From Eubacterium coprostanoligenes (GTDB lineage Bacteria; Bacillota; Clostridia; Oscillospirales; Acutalibacteraceae), in contig NZ_FUWW01000008.1 of the NCBI RefSeq assembly GCF_900167205.1, forward strand, positions 23,654 to 87,653: a DNA stretch of 64,000 nucleotides, read 5' to 3'. The notes beneath the pieces are model-generated. The model ran no database searches and was not told the DNA's origin. It saw only the letters and a list, made by a program, of their open reading frames with translations. Position 1 is the first letter of the stretch. Each line of letters opens with the position of its first letter. This document shows, in pieces, positions 25,007 through 35,170 of this stretch. Position numbers and translations under genes: made by a program.

Positions 25007-26842
25007 ATGTCGTATCTTGAGAATGTAAATTCTCCAAAGGATATAAAAAAACTTAATATAGACGAGCTTGACGCATTGTGTGATGAAATCAGAGAATTGA
25101 TGATAGATACCGTGTCAAAAAACGGAGGTCACCTTGCTTCCAATTTGGGTGCTGTTGAATTGACCGTTGCAATGCACAAGGTCTTTAATTCACCAAGCGA
25201 CCAATTCGTTTTTGATGTCGGTCATCAGTGCTATACTCACAAAATTCTTACGGGCAGAAAGGACAGCTTTTCCACCTTGCGCACAGAGGGCGGAATCAGT
25301 GGTTTTACCCGTCCTTGCGAAAGTAATCACGATATTTTTTCATCAGGACATTCGTCAACTTCAATTTCAGCCGCTATCGGTCTTGCAAAGGCAAAGACTC
25401 TCAACGGCGACAAAGGCAAGGTTATTGCCGTTATCGGTGACGGTGCGCTGACAGGCGGACTTGCTTATGAGGCACTCAATAATGCCGGCAATGAGCATAA
25501 TAATCTCATTGTAATATTAAATGATAATAATATGTCTATAAGTGACAATGTCGGCTCTATGGCAAAGAATTTGAACCATATCCGCATTTCTCCAAAATAT
25601 TTTACTTTTAAGTCAAAAATTCAGCATGCACTTTCCCGAGTGCCGAAAATCGGTGCACAGGTTCAAAGATTTATTACCATAACTAATACAAAAATCAGAA
25701 AAAGACTTTATCATTCAACAGTTTTCGAGGATTTAGGATTTAGGTATTACGGTCCTATTGACGGTCACGATTTGGAAAGTCTTATTGATGTTTTGACAGT
25801 TGCAAAAGCACATAATAACAGCGTGCTTGTTCATGTTAACACCTTAAAAGGCAAAGGCTATGAGTTTGCCGAAAAGAATCCGTCAAAGTTTCATGGAATA
25901 GGCAAATTTGATATTGAAACGGGCGAGCCTCTTTCGTCAGGCGAAAATTATTCATCGGTTTTCGGCGATTATCTTTGCGAACTTGCAAAAAAAGATAAGA
26001 GAATTTGTGCTATAACCGCTGCTATGAGTACCGGTACGGGACTTGTTGATTTTTCGTATAAGTATCCCGAAAGATTTTTTGATGTCGGTATAGCGGAGGA
26101 ACACGCCGTGACCTTTTCTTCAGGTCTTGCAAAGAATGGTATGATTCCGTTTTTTGCCGTCTATTCAACCTTCCTTCAAAGGTCGTATGACCAACTTGTG
26201 CACGATGTTGCAATGCAGGACTTAAAGGTTATTTTCGGCATTGACCGTGCAGGTTTTGTCGGTGAGGACGGCGAAAGCCATCAAGGCGTTTTTGACACAG
26301 CTTATCTTATGAGCGTGCCTAATCTTTCGGTGTTTGCTCCGTCATCATTTGATGAACTTCGTGAAATGATGTATCAAGCCGCTTACAGAGAAAATCATGC
26401 TGTCGCAATTCGTTATCCGAGAGGCGGTCAAGGCAAAATTATTGACGGCTATAAATACGAGCGTGCGGATTTTGACACTTTCGGCGATACCAATGCAGAA
26501 AAATGTATTGTCGGCTTCGGCAGAGAATTTTTGAATGTCTATGACGCACTCGGCGAGCTTGACAATACATTTGCAATAAAACTTAACAGAATTAAACCTA
26601 TCAATCCGAATGTGCTTGACCTTTTGAAGAATGTCAAAACCGTCTATTTCTTTGAAGAAGGTATAAAGTCAGGCGGTGTAGGTGAGTGCTTCGGCTCAAT
26701 GCTTGCAGAAAGTGATGTAACGGCAAAATTCCGCCACATCTGTATTGAGGATGAATTCATCAAGCAGGCAAGCGTTGACAGTCAACTAAAAAAATACAGA
26801 CTCGACAAGGAGTCAATAATTGATATAGTAAATCAGGATTAA
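25007..26842 (+). CDS. dxs: 1-deoxy-D-xylulose-5-phosphate synthase
   Basis: This 611-residue thiamine-diphosphate enzyme makes DXP from pyruvate and glyceraldehyde 3-phosphate, the first step of the MEP isoprenoid pathway. Motifs are GHLASNLG (~residue 40), FDVGHQCYTHKI, the ThDP/Mg motif GDGALTGG (~145) with NDNNMSIS, and DGHD (~248). The C-terminal transketolase part has IAEEHAVTF. It is slightly shorter than the ~620-630 typical length. Start ATG 25007 lies 30 bases after ispA. Confidence 0.96.
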   Translation: MSYLENVNSPKDIKKLNIDELDALCDEIRELMIDTVSKNGGHLASNLGAVELTVAMHKVFNSPSDQFVFDVGHQCYTHKILTGRKDSFSTLRTEGGISGFTRPCESNHDIFSSGHSSTSISAAIGLAKAKTLNGDKGKVIAVIGDGALTGGLAYEALNNAGNEHNNLIVILNDNNMSISDNVGSMAKNLNHIRISPKYFTFKSKIQHALSRVPKIGAQVQRFITITNTKIRKRLYHSTVFEDLGFRYYGPIDGHDLESLIDVLTVAKAHNNSVLVHVNTLKGKGYEFAEKNPSKFHGIGKFDIETGEPLSSGENYSSVFGDYLCELAKKDKRICAITAAMSTGTGLVDFSYKYPERFFDVGIAEEHAVTFSSGLAKNGMIPFFAVYSTFLQRSYDQLVHDVAMQDLKVIFGIDRAGFVGEDGESHQGVFDTAYLMSVPNLSVFAPSSFDELREMMYQAAYRENHAVAIRYPRGGQGKIIDGYKYERADFDTFGDTNAEKCIVGFGREFLNVYDALGELDNTFAIKLNRIKPINPNVLDLLKNVKTVYFFEEGIKSGGVGECFGSMLAESDVTAKFRHICIEDEFIKQASVDSQLKKYRLDKESIIDIVNQD

Positions 26843-26844
26843 TT

Positions 26845-27654
26845 ATGCAAAAAAAAACAAGACTTGATGTTGCCGTATTTGAGCAGGGCTATGCTCCGAG
26901 CAGGGAAAAAGCAAAGGCTATAATTATGGCAGGAATAGTATATGTAAACAATCAAAAGGTGGACAAGGCAGGTTTTGAACTCAAAGAGGGCGATGTTCTT
27001 GAAGTTCGAGGCAAAACACTTCAGTATGTGTCACGAGGCGGTTTAAAACTCGAAAAGGCTATGCAGGAATTCCCTATAACTCTTGAGGGCAAGATTTGTA
27101 TGGATGTCGGTGCTTCAACGGGCGGTTTTACCGATTGTATGCTCCAAAACGGTGCAGTAAAGGTGTATTCCGTTGATGTCGGCTACGGTCAGCTTGCGTG
27201 GAAACTTCGCACAGATGAACGAGTTGTCAACCTTGAACGAACAAATTTCAGATATGCAACCCGTGAACAAATCCCTGATGAAGTTGATTTTGCATCGGTT
27301 GATGTGTCGTTTATCTCTCTCAAACATATTTTGCCAAACTTGAACACACTTCTTGCAGCGGACGGACAAGCAGTTTGTCTTATTAAACCGCAGTTTGAGG
27401 CAGGCAAGGAAAAAGTCGGCAAAAAGGGTGTAGTCAGAGATTTGAATGTTCATCTTGAGGTTGTAGAAAATGTAATCAAACTTGCTCTCGAAAACGGCTT
27501 TAGCGTTATGGGACTTCAGTTCTCTCCAATCAAAGGTCCGGAGGGCAATATTGAATATTTGATTTATCTCAACAAGTCGCAAGAACCTGTTGTTTCGGAT
27601 GATGTGAATGCAAAAGAACTTGTAAATATGTCACACACAGAGCTTGATAAGTAG
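26845..27654 (+). CDS. tlyA: TlyA-family rRNA 2'-O-methyltransferase
   Basis: This 269-residue protein has an N-terminal S4 RNA-binding domain (RLDVAVFEQGYAPSREKAK, residues 4-22) and an FtsJ/RrmJ-type methyltransferase domain with CMDVGASTGGFTDCML (SAM site, ~residue 89). Mycobacterial TlyA methylates 16S C1409 and 23S C1920; in Firmicutes the family (YqxC) is often annotated as hemolysin. It starts two bases after dxs; nadK follows after 8 bases. Confidence 0.9.
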   Translation: MQKKTRLDVAVFEQGYAPSREKAKAIIMAGIVYVNNQKVDKAGFELKEGDVLEVRGKTLQYVSRGGLKLEKAMQEFPITLEGKICMDVGASTGGFTDCMLQNGAVKVYSVDVGYGQLAWKLRTDERVVNLERTNFRYATREQIPDEVDFASVDVSFISLKHILPNLNTLLAADGQAVCLIKPQFEAGKEKVGKKGVVRDLNVHLEVVENVIKLALENGFSVMGLQFSPIKGPEGNIEYLIYLNKSQEPVVSDDVNAKELVNMSHTELDK

Positions 27655-27662
27655 GTGAGAAA

Positions 27663-28526
27663 ATGAAAATTGCCATTTTTCCTAATATATATAATAAGGA
27701 TGTTGCCAAACTGACCGACCAAATTGTTGCTGTCCTTTTTCAACTCGGCATTCAAGTTGAGATTGCAAAATGCAACAAGGATATTGAGGACATTTCAAAG
27801 CCTCTTTTTGCCAATCAGGAAGAACTTATCAAAAGAAATGATATTATGATTGCTGTCGGCGGTGACGGCACAACCCTTAATATTGCCAAATCATCTGCTT
27901 TGTTCGACAAGCTAACTCTTGGCATAAACGCAGGCAGACTTGGTTTTATGAGCGGACTTGAAAGGGATGAACTTGCTCTTTTGAAATGCCTTTCAACCGC
28001 TGATTACGAGGTTGAAGAGCGTATGATGATACGGGCAGTAGTCACCGATAAAAACGGTGTGCAAAGCGAATATCAGTGTCTTAATGATGCTGTTATTTCA
28101 AGAGGCGACCTTGCAAGGCTGATTGATATTTCCGTTACGTGCGGTGGCAGACTTGTGTCGGATAACAGAGCAGACGGAATGATTTTTTCAACTCCGACAG
28201 GCTCAACCGCATATTCAATGGCAGCAGGCGGACCTGTTGTCAGCCCGGATAATTCGTGCGTTGTGGCAACTCCGATTTGTCCGCATTCATTAATCAATCG
28301 AAGTATTGTTTTTTCACCTGATAAAACACTTGAAATTTCTGTGGTTAACGATAGGAACAACAATGCTTATCTCTCAATAGACGGCAAGGAGTCCATTCCT
28401 ATTGATGAGGAAACAAAAATTACTATTTCAAAATCGTCTTATACAGCCAAGCTGATTAAGATTAAACCCGATAATTTTTATGAAATTCTCAATAAAAAAT
28501 TGCTCGAAAGGAGAATTTTACCTTGA
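27663..28526 (+). CDS. nadK: NAD kinase
   Basis: This 287-residue protein phosphorylates NAD to NADP. GGDGTTLNIAK (~residue 61), NDAVISR and the substrate loop TPTGSTAYSMAAGG (~178) are the family signatures. GGTGAG precedes ATG 27663. Its stop overlaps the TTG start of argR by four bases. Confidence 0.96.
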   Translation: MKIAIFPNIYNKDVAKLTDQIVAVLFQLGIQVEIAKCNKDIEDISKPLFANQEELIKRNDIMIAVGGDGTTLNIAKSSALFDKLTLGINAGRLGFMSGLERDELALLKCLSTADYEVEERMMIRAVVTDKNGVQSEYQCLNDAVISRGDLARLIDISVTCGGRLVSDNRADGMIFSTPTGSTAYSMAAGGPVVSPDNSCVVATPICPHSLINRSIVFSPDKTLEISVVNDRNNNAYLSIDGKESIPIDEETKITISKSSYTAKLIKIKPDNFYEILNKKLLERRILP

Positions 28527-28975
28527 AAAAAAGAAGACAGGCAAAAATTATAGAGCTTATTACACAAAATGAGATTGAAACACAAGAGGAACTTCAGGAT
28601 ATGCTCAACAGCTTCGGTTTTGAAGTAACTCAAGCAACCATTTCCCGTGATATAAAGGAACTCCGACTTGTCAAGGAATTGTCATCAAAGGGCAGATATA
28701 TCTATTCAACAGGCAAAAAAAATGCCGATAATATTGCCCATAGAGTTGGCGGAATTTTTAACGAAACAATTATCAGCATTGATTTTGCAATGAATATTAT
28801 TGTAATCAAATGCTTTGCAGGTATGGCAAATGCTGCCTGTGCCGCAATTGATTCAATGAATCACGGAGAAATTCTCGGCACCATTGCAGGTGACGATACT
28901 ATTTTCATCCTTTGCAGAAGCGAGGAAATTGCTTCACAGTTTACAGACAAATTGAGGACTATGTTAAATGCTTAA
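28523..28975 (+). CDS. argR: Arginine repressor ArgR/AhrC
   Basis: This 150-residue ArgR has an N-terminal winged helix (KKRRQAKIIELI ... EVTQATISRDIKELRLVK) and a C-terminal hexamerisation and arginine-binding domain with GTIAGDDTIFILCR. Translation starts at TTG 28523, supported by GAAAGGAG at 28506-28513; no ATG is available near the conserved N-terminus. It overlaps nadK by four bases and recN by eight. No arg genes are in this window. Confidence 0.95.
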   Translation: MKKRRQAKIIELITQNEIETQEELQDMLNSFGFEVTQATISRDIKELRLVKELSSKGRYIYSTGKKNADNIAHRVGGIFNETIISIDFAMNIIVIKCFAGMANAACAAIDSMNHGEILGTIAGDDTIFILCRSEEIASQFTDKLRTMLNA

Positions 28976-30638
28976 AACTTTGAGTATCGAAAATATTGCT
29001 GTTATCGAAAAGGCAGAAATAGAGTTTTCAAACGGCTTCAATGTCCTGACCGGTGAAACCGGTGCGGGTAAATCCATTGTTGTCGATTCTATCAATGCCA
29101 TTTTGGGCGAGCGAACATCAAAAGAACTTGTCCGTGCGGGCAGTGAAAATGCTCTTGTTACAGCGTATTTTGAAGATATAAGCAAAGAAGTTGAACAAAA
29201 ACTTAATGAATTTGACTTGCCTTGTGATGATGACGGTGCTCTTGTCCTTTCAAGAAAAATCTCTGCACAGGGCAAATCAACTTGTAGAATTAACGGCAGT
29301 GTTTGCACTGTTTCAATGCTCAAGGAGGTTGGCAATCTTCTTGTCAATATCCACGGTCAGCACGACAGTCAAACCTTGCTTAATGCCGATTATCACTACA
29401 AATTTGTTGATATGTATGGCTCTCTTGACGGCGTTCTTGATGAATATAAGCAGTCGTTCAAACAGCTTTTGTCAGTCAGAAAGCAGTTGAAGGCTCTCAC
29501 TATGGACGCAGACGAACGAGACAGACAGATTGAACTTTTGGATTATCAAATCAAGGAACTTTCCGATGCCGAAATCAAGGTTGGCGAATGGGACGAACTC
29601 AAAAAACGCAAGAATATTATTTTGAATTCGCAAACCCTTTTGCAGTCGCTCAATTCTGCATTGTCGGCTTTTAACGGCAGTGACGAGTATTCCGGTATTT
29701 CAACTTTGCTTTCAACAGCGGTTAAGGAAATCGGCTCTGTTTCGGATGTTGACAGCGAAATAAAGTCTGTTTATGACAAGGCAGAAGCACTCAACGACAG
29801 CGTAGAGGTTGTAAAAGATGCCCTGCTTGATAAGATTAACAGCATTGAATTCGAACCCGAAGAACTTAACAGAATAGAAGAACGGCTTGATTTGTACTAT
29901 ACTTTTTCAAATAAGTATGGCGAAACCGAACAAGATATGCTATACTATCTTGATGAAGCTGTAAAAAAACGAACAGCGTTTGAAAACTCCGAGGAGGAGC
30001 TTGAAAAATTCAATGTGCAGTATGACGAGATTTTTAATAAAACCGTTGCACTTGCACAAAAACTTACCGACTTGAGAAAATCGACAGCTGAAAAACTCGG
30101 AAACGAAATTTGCAAACAACTTGAATTTTTGGATATGCCTAAAATCAAGTTTACAACTTCGTTCGAAAAGGGCAATTTGTCGGCCAACGGCTGGGATAAG
30201 ATTGAGTTCCTTATTGCAACCAATGTCGGCGAAACGGCAAAGCCCCTTGCAAAAATCGCTTCGGGCGGTGAGCTATCAAGAATTATGCTTGCCATCAAGA
30301 GTATTATTGCTCAAAAAGACAGCATCGACACTCTGATTTTTGACGAGATTGATACGGGCGTTAGCGGTAAGGCGAGCAGAAAAATCGGCTTAAAACTGAA
30401 AGAACTCGGTGCATTCACACAGGTTATCTGCGTCACTCATTCCGCACAGATTGCTTCTGTTGCCGACAGTCATTTTCTTATTGAAAAGAATGTTGAAAAC
30501 GATAGGACATATACCAATGTCACCGCTCTTGATTATGACGGCAGAAAGAATGAACTTGCAAGAATTATGGGCGGTATCAATGCTACCGAATCATTGCTGA
30601 AATCAGCGGAGGAATTACTTAATAATTATGGGAATTAA
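28968..30638 (+). CDS. recN: DNA repair protein RecN
   Basis: This 556-residue SMC-like ATPase acts in double-strand-break repair. Walker A GETGAGKSIVVDSIN (~residue 28), two long coiled-coil arms (~160-200, ~290-370), the ABC signature ASGGELSRIMLAIK (~residue 430) and Walker B LIFDEIDTGVSG are all present. It is the last gene of the conserved block; tyrS rather than spoIVB-spo0A comes next. Confidence 0.96.
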   Translation: MLKTLSIENIAVIEKAEIEFSNGFNVLTGETGAGKSIVVDSINAILGERTSKELVRAGSENALVTAYFEDISKEVEQKLNEFDLPCDDDGALVLSRKISAQGKSTCRINGSVCTVSMLKEVGNLLVNIHGQHDSQTLLNADYHYKFVDMYGSLDGVLDEYKQSFKQLLSVRKQLKALTMDADERDRQIELLDYQIKELSDAEIKVGEWDELKKRKNIILNSQTLLQSLNSALSAFNGSDEYSGISTLLSTAVKEIGSVSDVDSEIKSVYDKAEALNDSVEVVKDALLDKINSIEFEPEELNRIEERLDLYYTFSNKYGETEQDMLYYLDEAVKKRTAFENSEEELEKFNVQYDEIFNKTVALAQKLTDLRKSTAEKLGNEICKQLEFLDMPKIKFTTSFEKGNLSANGWDKIEFLIATNVGETAKPLAKIASGGELSRIMLAIKSIIAQKDSIDTLIFDEIDTGVSGKASRKIGLKLKELGAFTQVICVTHSAQIASVADSHFLIEKNVENDRTYTNVTALDYDGRKNELARIMGGINATESLLKSAEELLNNYGN

Positions 30639-30726
30639 TGTGGAGCAAAAGGTAAAAAACGGCACATGTGTTGTTTTGCCGGCTTGATTTATAATAGATA
30701 ATATTTATTTTTTGGAGGATATATAA

Positions 30727-31950
30727 ATGGGAGTTTATGAAGAACTCGTTGAGCGTGGACTTATCGCTCAGGTGACAGATGAAGAACATATCAGAGAACT
30801 TGTAAATAACGGTAAGGCAGTATTCTATATCGGCTTTGACCCAACTGCCGATTCACTTCATGTCGGTCACTTTATGGCACTTACACTTATGAAGCGACTT
30901 CAACAAGCAGGCAACAAGCCTATCGCTCTTATCGGTGGCGGTACTGCAATGATCGGTGACCCATCAGGCAGAACCGATATGCGTCAAATGATGACAAAAG
31001 AAACTATTAATCACAACTGCGAATGTTTCAAAAAGCAGATGTCAAGATTTATCGACTTCGGTGAGGGCAAGGCTATAATGGTTAACAATGCCGATTGGCT
31101 TCTTGACCTTAATTATATTGAGGTACTTCGTGAGGTTGGCGCTTGCTTCAGCGTAAACAGAATGTTGAACGCAGAGTGCTATAAGCAAAGAATGGAAAAG
31201 GGACTTTCATTCCTTGAATTCAACTATATGATTATGCAGTCATATGACTTCTATGCTTTGTATCAAAAGTACGGTTGTAATCTCCAATTCGGCGGTGACG
31301 ACCAGTGGAGCAATATGATTGGCGGTATGGAACTTATCCGCAGAAAACTTGGCAAAGAAGCAAATGCCATGACTATCACACTTCTCACCAACTCCGAGGG
31401 TAAGAAGATGGGCAAAACTCAAAAGGGCGCTGTTTGGCTTGATGCAGAAAAAACAACTCCTTATGAGTTCTATCAGTATTGGAGAAATGTTGATGACGGC
31501 GATGTTATCAAGTGTATGAAACTTCTCACATTCATCCCTATGAGCGAGATTAACGAGTATGCAAAACTCGAGGGAGCAGAGCTTAACAAGGCAAAAGAGG
31601 TTCTTGCTTATTCTCTTACAGAACTTGTTCACGGCAAGGAAGAGGCAGACAAGGCCCAAACAGCGGCAAAGGCTCTTTTTGCAGGCGGTTCAGATGACAG
31701 CAATATGCCGACAACAACTGTTGAAGATGCAGATTTCGAGGATGACAAAGTAACTGTTCTTTCTCTTATGATTAAGGCAGGTATGATTAAGTCAAACGGC
31801 GAGGGCAGACGCCTCATTCAGCAGGGCGGTATCAGCGTAAATGATGAAAAAATCACCGATGTTTTCACTGCTGTATCAAAGGACGACCTCGCAAACGGTA
31901 TCGTTGTTAAGAAAGGCAAAAAAGTATTCCACAAGTTCACACTTGCATAA
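30727..31950 (+). CDS. tyrS: Tyrosyl-tRNA synthetase
   Basis: This 407-residue class I synthetase has the HIGH-type motif HVGHF (~residue 47), the KMSKS-type motif KKMGKT (~residue 228), GGDDQWSNM and a C-terminal S4 domain ([19 protein letters not shown]). GGAGG at 30715-30719 precedes ATG. The 88-base leader is too short for a T-box, which many Clostridia use for tyrS. A terminator follows. Confidence 0.97.
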   Translation: MGVYEELVERGLIAQVTDEEHIRELVNNGKAVFYIGFDPTADSLHVGHFMALTLMKRLQQAGNKPIALIGGGTAMIGDPSGRTDMRQMMTKETINHNCECFKKQMSRFIDFGEGKAIMVNNADWLLDLNYIEVLREVGACFSVNRMLNAECYKQRMEKGLSFLEFNYMIMQSYDFYALYQKYGCNLQFGGDDQWSNMIGGMELIRRKLGKEANAMTITLLTNSEGKKMGKTQKGAVWLDAEKTTPYEFYQYWRNVDDGDVIKCMKLLTFIPMSEINEYAKLEGAELNKAKEVLAYSLTELVHGKEEADKAQTAAKALFAGGSDDSNMPTTTVEDADFEDDKVTVLSLMIKAGMIKSNGEGRRLIQQGGISVNDEKITDVFTAVSKDDLANGIVVKKGKKVFHKFTLA

Positions 31951-31962
31951 ATTAATATTTTT

Positions 31963-31997
31963 TAAATACCATTTCATAAATGAAGTGGTATTTTTTT
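31963..31997 (+). terminator. tyrS terminator
   Basis: AAATACCATTTCA and TGAAGTGGTATTT form a near-perfect stem around TAAA (31964-31993), one G-T pair, followed by a T-run. Confidence 0.88.
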
Positions 31998-32009
31998 ATG
32001 CCGTGTAGG

Positions 32010-32038
32010 TTGATAAAATGTCCTTATAATGTTATAAT
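32010..32038 (+). promoter_or_regulatory. Sigma-A-type promoter of ligA
   Basis: TTGATA (32010-32015), a 17-base spacer and TATAAT (32033-32038) lie 30 bases before the ligA start and just after the tyrS terminator. Confidence 0.75.
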
Positions 32039-32046
32039 AATTATAA

Positions 32047-34038
<1,992 letters not shown>

Positions 34039-34039
34039 T

Positions 34040-34876
34040 ATGAGAGAATTTAGAAAAAAGCAAAAACGATTAAAAAAAATAATGAACTCAGTTGTTATTG
34101 TAACAGCCATTTACCTTTTTGTTTATATCGGTGTTGAGCCTGTTATGGCAAAATCGCTCGGTGCAACGATGACTATGATAGCTGCATATTTGAGTGATAT
34201 TCTTGTTGTTGCGAGTATGGCTGTTTTGTTCCTGTATTTTTCAAAATACGGTAAGAGCGATAAATTCCTTGAATCTGTTGAAAATGAATTGTCCGACACA
34301 GGATATTATTTCACCGCAAGACAGGAAAAAGATATAGACAGCTATTACAACGCTGTTGTTGAGAACTTGCGACTCAATTCTTTTTCGGTTGACGAAAAAG
34401 TTGTTGTTGATGATTTTGAGTTCACCGCCCGTGCAACAAAGGGCAAGAGTGTAATCTATATTCTCAAAGAAGATGAAGTTGACAAAAATGACTTAATTGC
34501 TTATCAAGAATCGGCAATTTATGATTTGACATCAATCAACCTAAAACGCAAGGCTGATGTTGTTATGCTTTATATTTGCGACCGTGCCGATGACGGTGCC
34601 GTTTCGCTGTCAAAAATGATTACTCCGCTTGGCAGAAAAGAGCAAATCAAGATTGCAAATGCCGTTGTGGAGGTTTCATCTTCACGCTGTTATTTCCTCG
34701 GAAATAAAGCAACAAAGTGCCAACAGCTGATTGCAAATTATGCTATGAATGTTGAAGTTCCTATCAAGGACGAGTTCAAGGGTAAGGAGCAATTGCCGTT
34801 TCAGGCAGAACTTGAAGAACATATGAAAGAATTTAACATAAAAGATTTTAAAGCAGGAACATTTTATGCACATTGA
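34040..34876 (+). CDS. Membrane protein of unknown function
   Basis: This 278-residue protein starts with a basic stretch (RKKQKRLKK), then two membrane helices (~residues 17-37 and ~45-68), then a ~205-residue soluble domain of mixed alpha/beta character with a DKNDLIAYQESAIYDL segment and a C-terminal ELEEHMKEFNIKDFKAGT tail. I do not recognise the family. It is two bases from ligA and shares its promoter. The repeat element copy 2 begins at the base following its stop codon. Confidence 0.7.
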   Translation: MREFRKKQKRLKKIMNSVVIVTAIYLFVYIGVEPVMAKSLGATMTMIAAYLSDILVVASMAVLFLYFSKYGKSDKFLESVENELSDTGYYFTARQEKDIDSYYNAVVENLRLNSFSVDEKVVVDDFEFTARATKGKSVIYILKEDEVDKNDLIAYQESAIYDLTSINLKRKADVVMLYICDRADDGAVSLSKMITPLGRKEQIKIANAVVEVSSSRCYFLGNKATKCQQLIANYAMNVEVPIKDEFKGKEQLPFQAELEEHMKEFNIKDFKAGTFYAH

Positions 34877-35097
34877 TTGCTGATAAAGCACCTTAATCGT
34901 GCCATAAATATATAGACCGATTTGAGCCTCCTTTGTGTAAAGGGAGGTGGCAACACGAAGTGTTGACGGAGGGATTGTAAATATATTTTGTACATTGAGC
35001 ACAAAATATATTTGGCACTTTTCGTTTTTTACTCAGTCGAGGTACCATCGTACATCTTCCTTCGTAAGAAAACGAAATTTAGGCACTTTCTCAACAA
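34877..35097 (+). repeat. Dispersed structured repeat, copy 2
   Basis: This ~221-base partner of 20638-20855 has ends TTGCTGATAAAG (34877-34888) and CTTTCTCAACAA (35086-35097), inverted at 10 of 12 positions. It keeps CCTCC/GGAGG, CAACAC-gaa-GTGTTG (34951-34965), a 13-bp hairpin (34979-34991 with 35001-35013) whose sequence is unrelated to the matching hairpin of copy 1, the stem 35020-35032/35064-35077 and the enclosed hairpin 35039-35056. Several differences from copy 1 are compensatory. It has the same orientation relative to the gene before it as copy 1. Confidence 0.8.
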
Positions 35098-35105
35098 TCA
35101 TTAAT

Positions 35106-35154
35106 ACAACTTATCCGACTACAATAAGTTGTAAAATTATATATTGTAGTCGGA
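35106..35154 (+). promoter_or_regulatory. Mutually exclusive hairpins before murD
   Basis: ACAACTTAT (35106-35114) pairs with ATAAGTTGT (35124-35132). TCCGACTACAATA (35114-35126) pairs perfectly over 13 bp with TATTGTAGTCGGA (35142-35154). The two stems share bases and cannot coexist. The second ends directly before the AAAGGA ribosome-binding region of murD. It may be a leader switch or merely a palindrome. Confidence 0.5.
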
Positions 35155-35170
35155 AAGGATAGGCGGTTTT

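Noticed and set aside
27115..27582. Antisense open frame of 155 codons opposite tlyA
   Set aside because: It is a shadow of a strongly conserved methyltransferase gene, with no ribosome-binding site and no recognisable protein features.
30660..30681. CGGCA/TGCCG hairpin followed by a T-run on the minus strand before tyrS
   Set aside because: It points the wrong way for the genes present, the stem is only five pairs, and no minus-strand gene lies nearby.
30639..30726. Possible T-box leader for tyrS
   Set aside because: The gap is 88 bases, too short for a T-box, and no AGGGTGGNACCGCG-like core is present.
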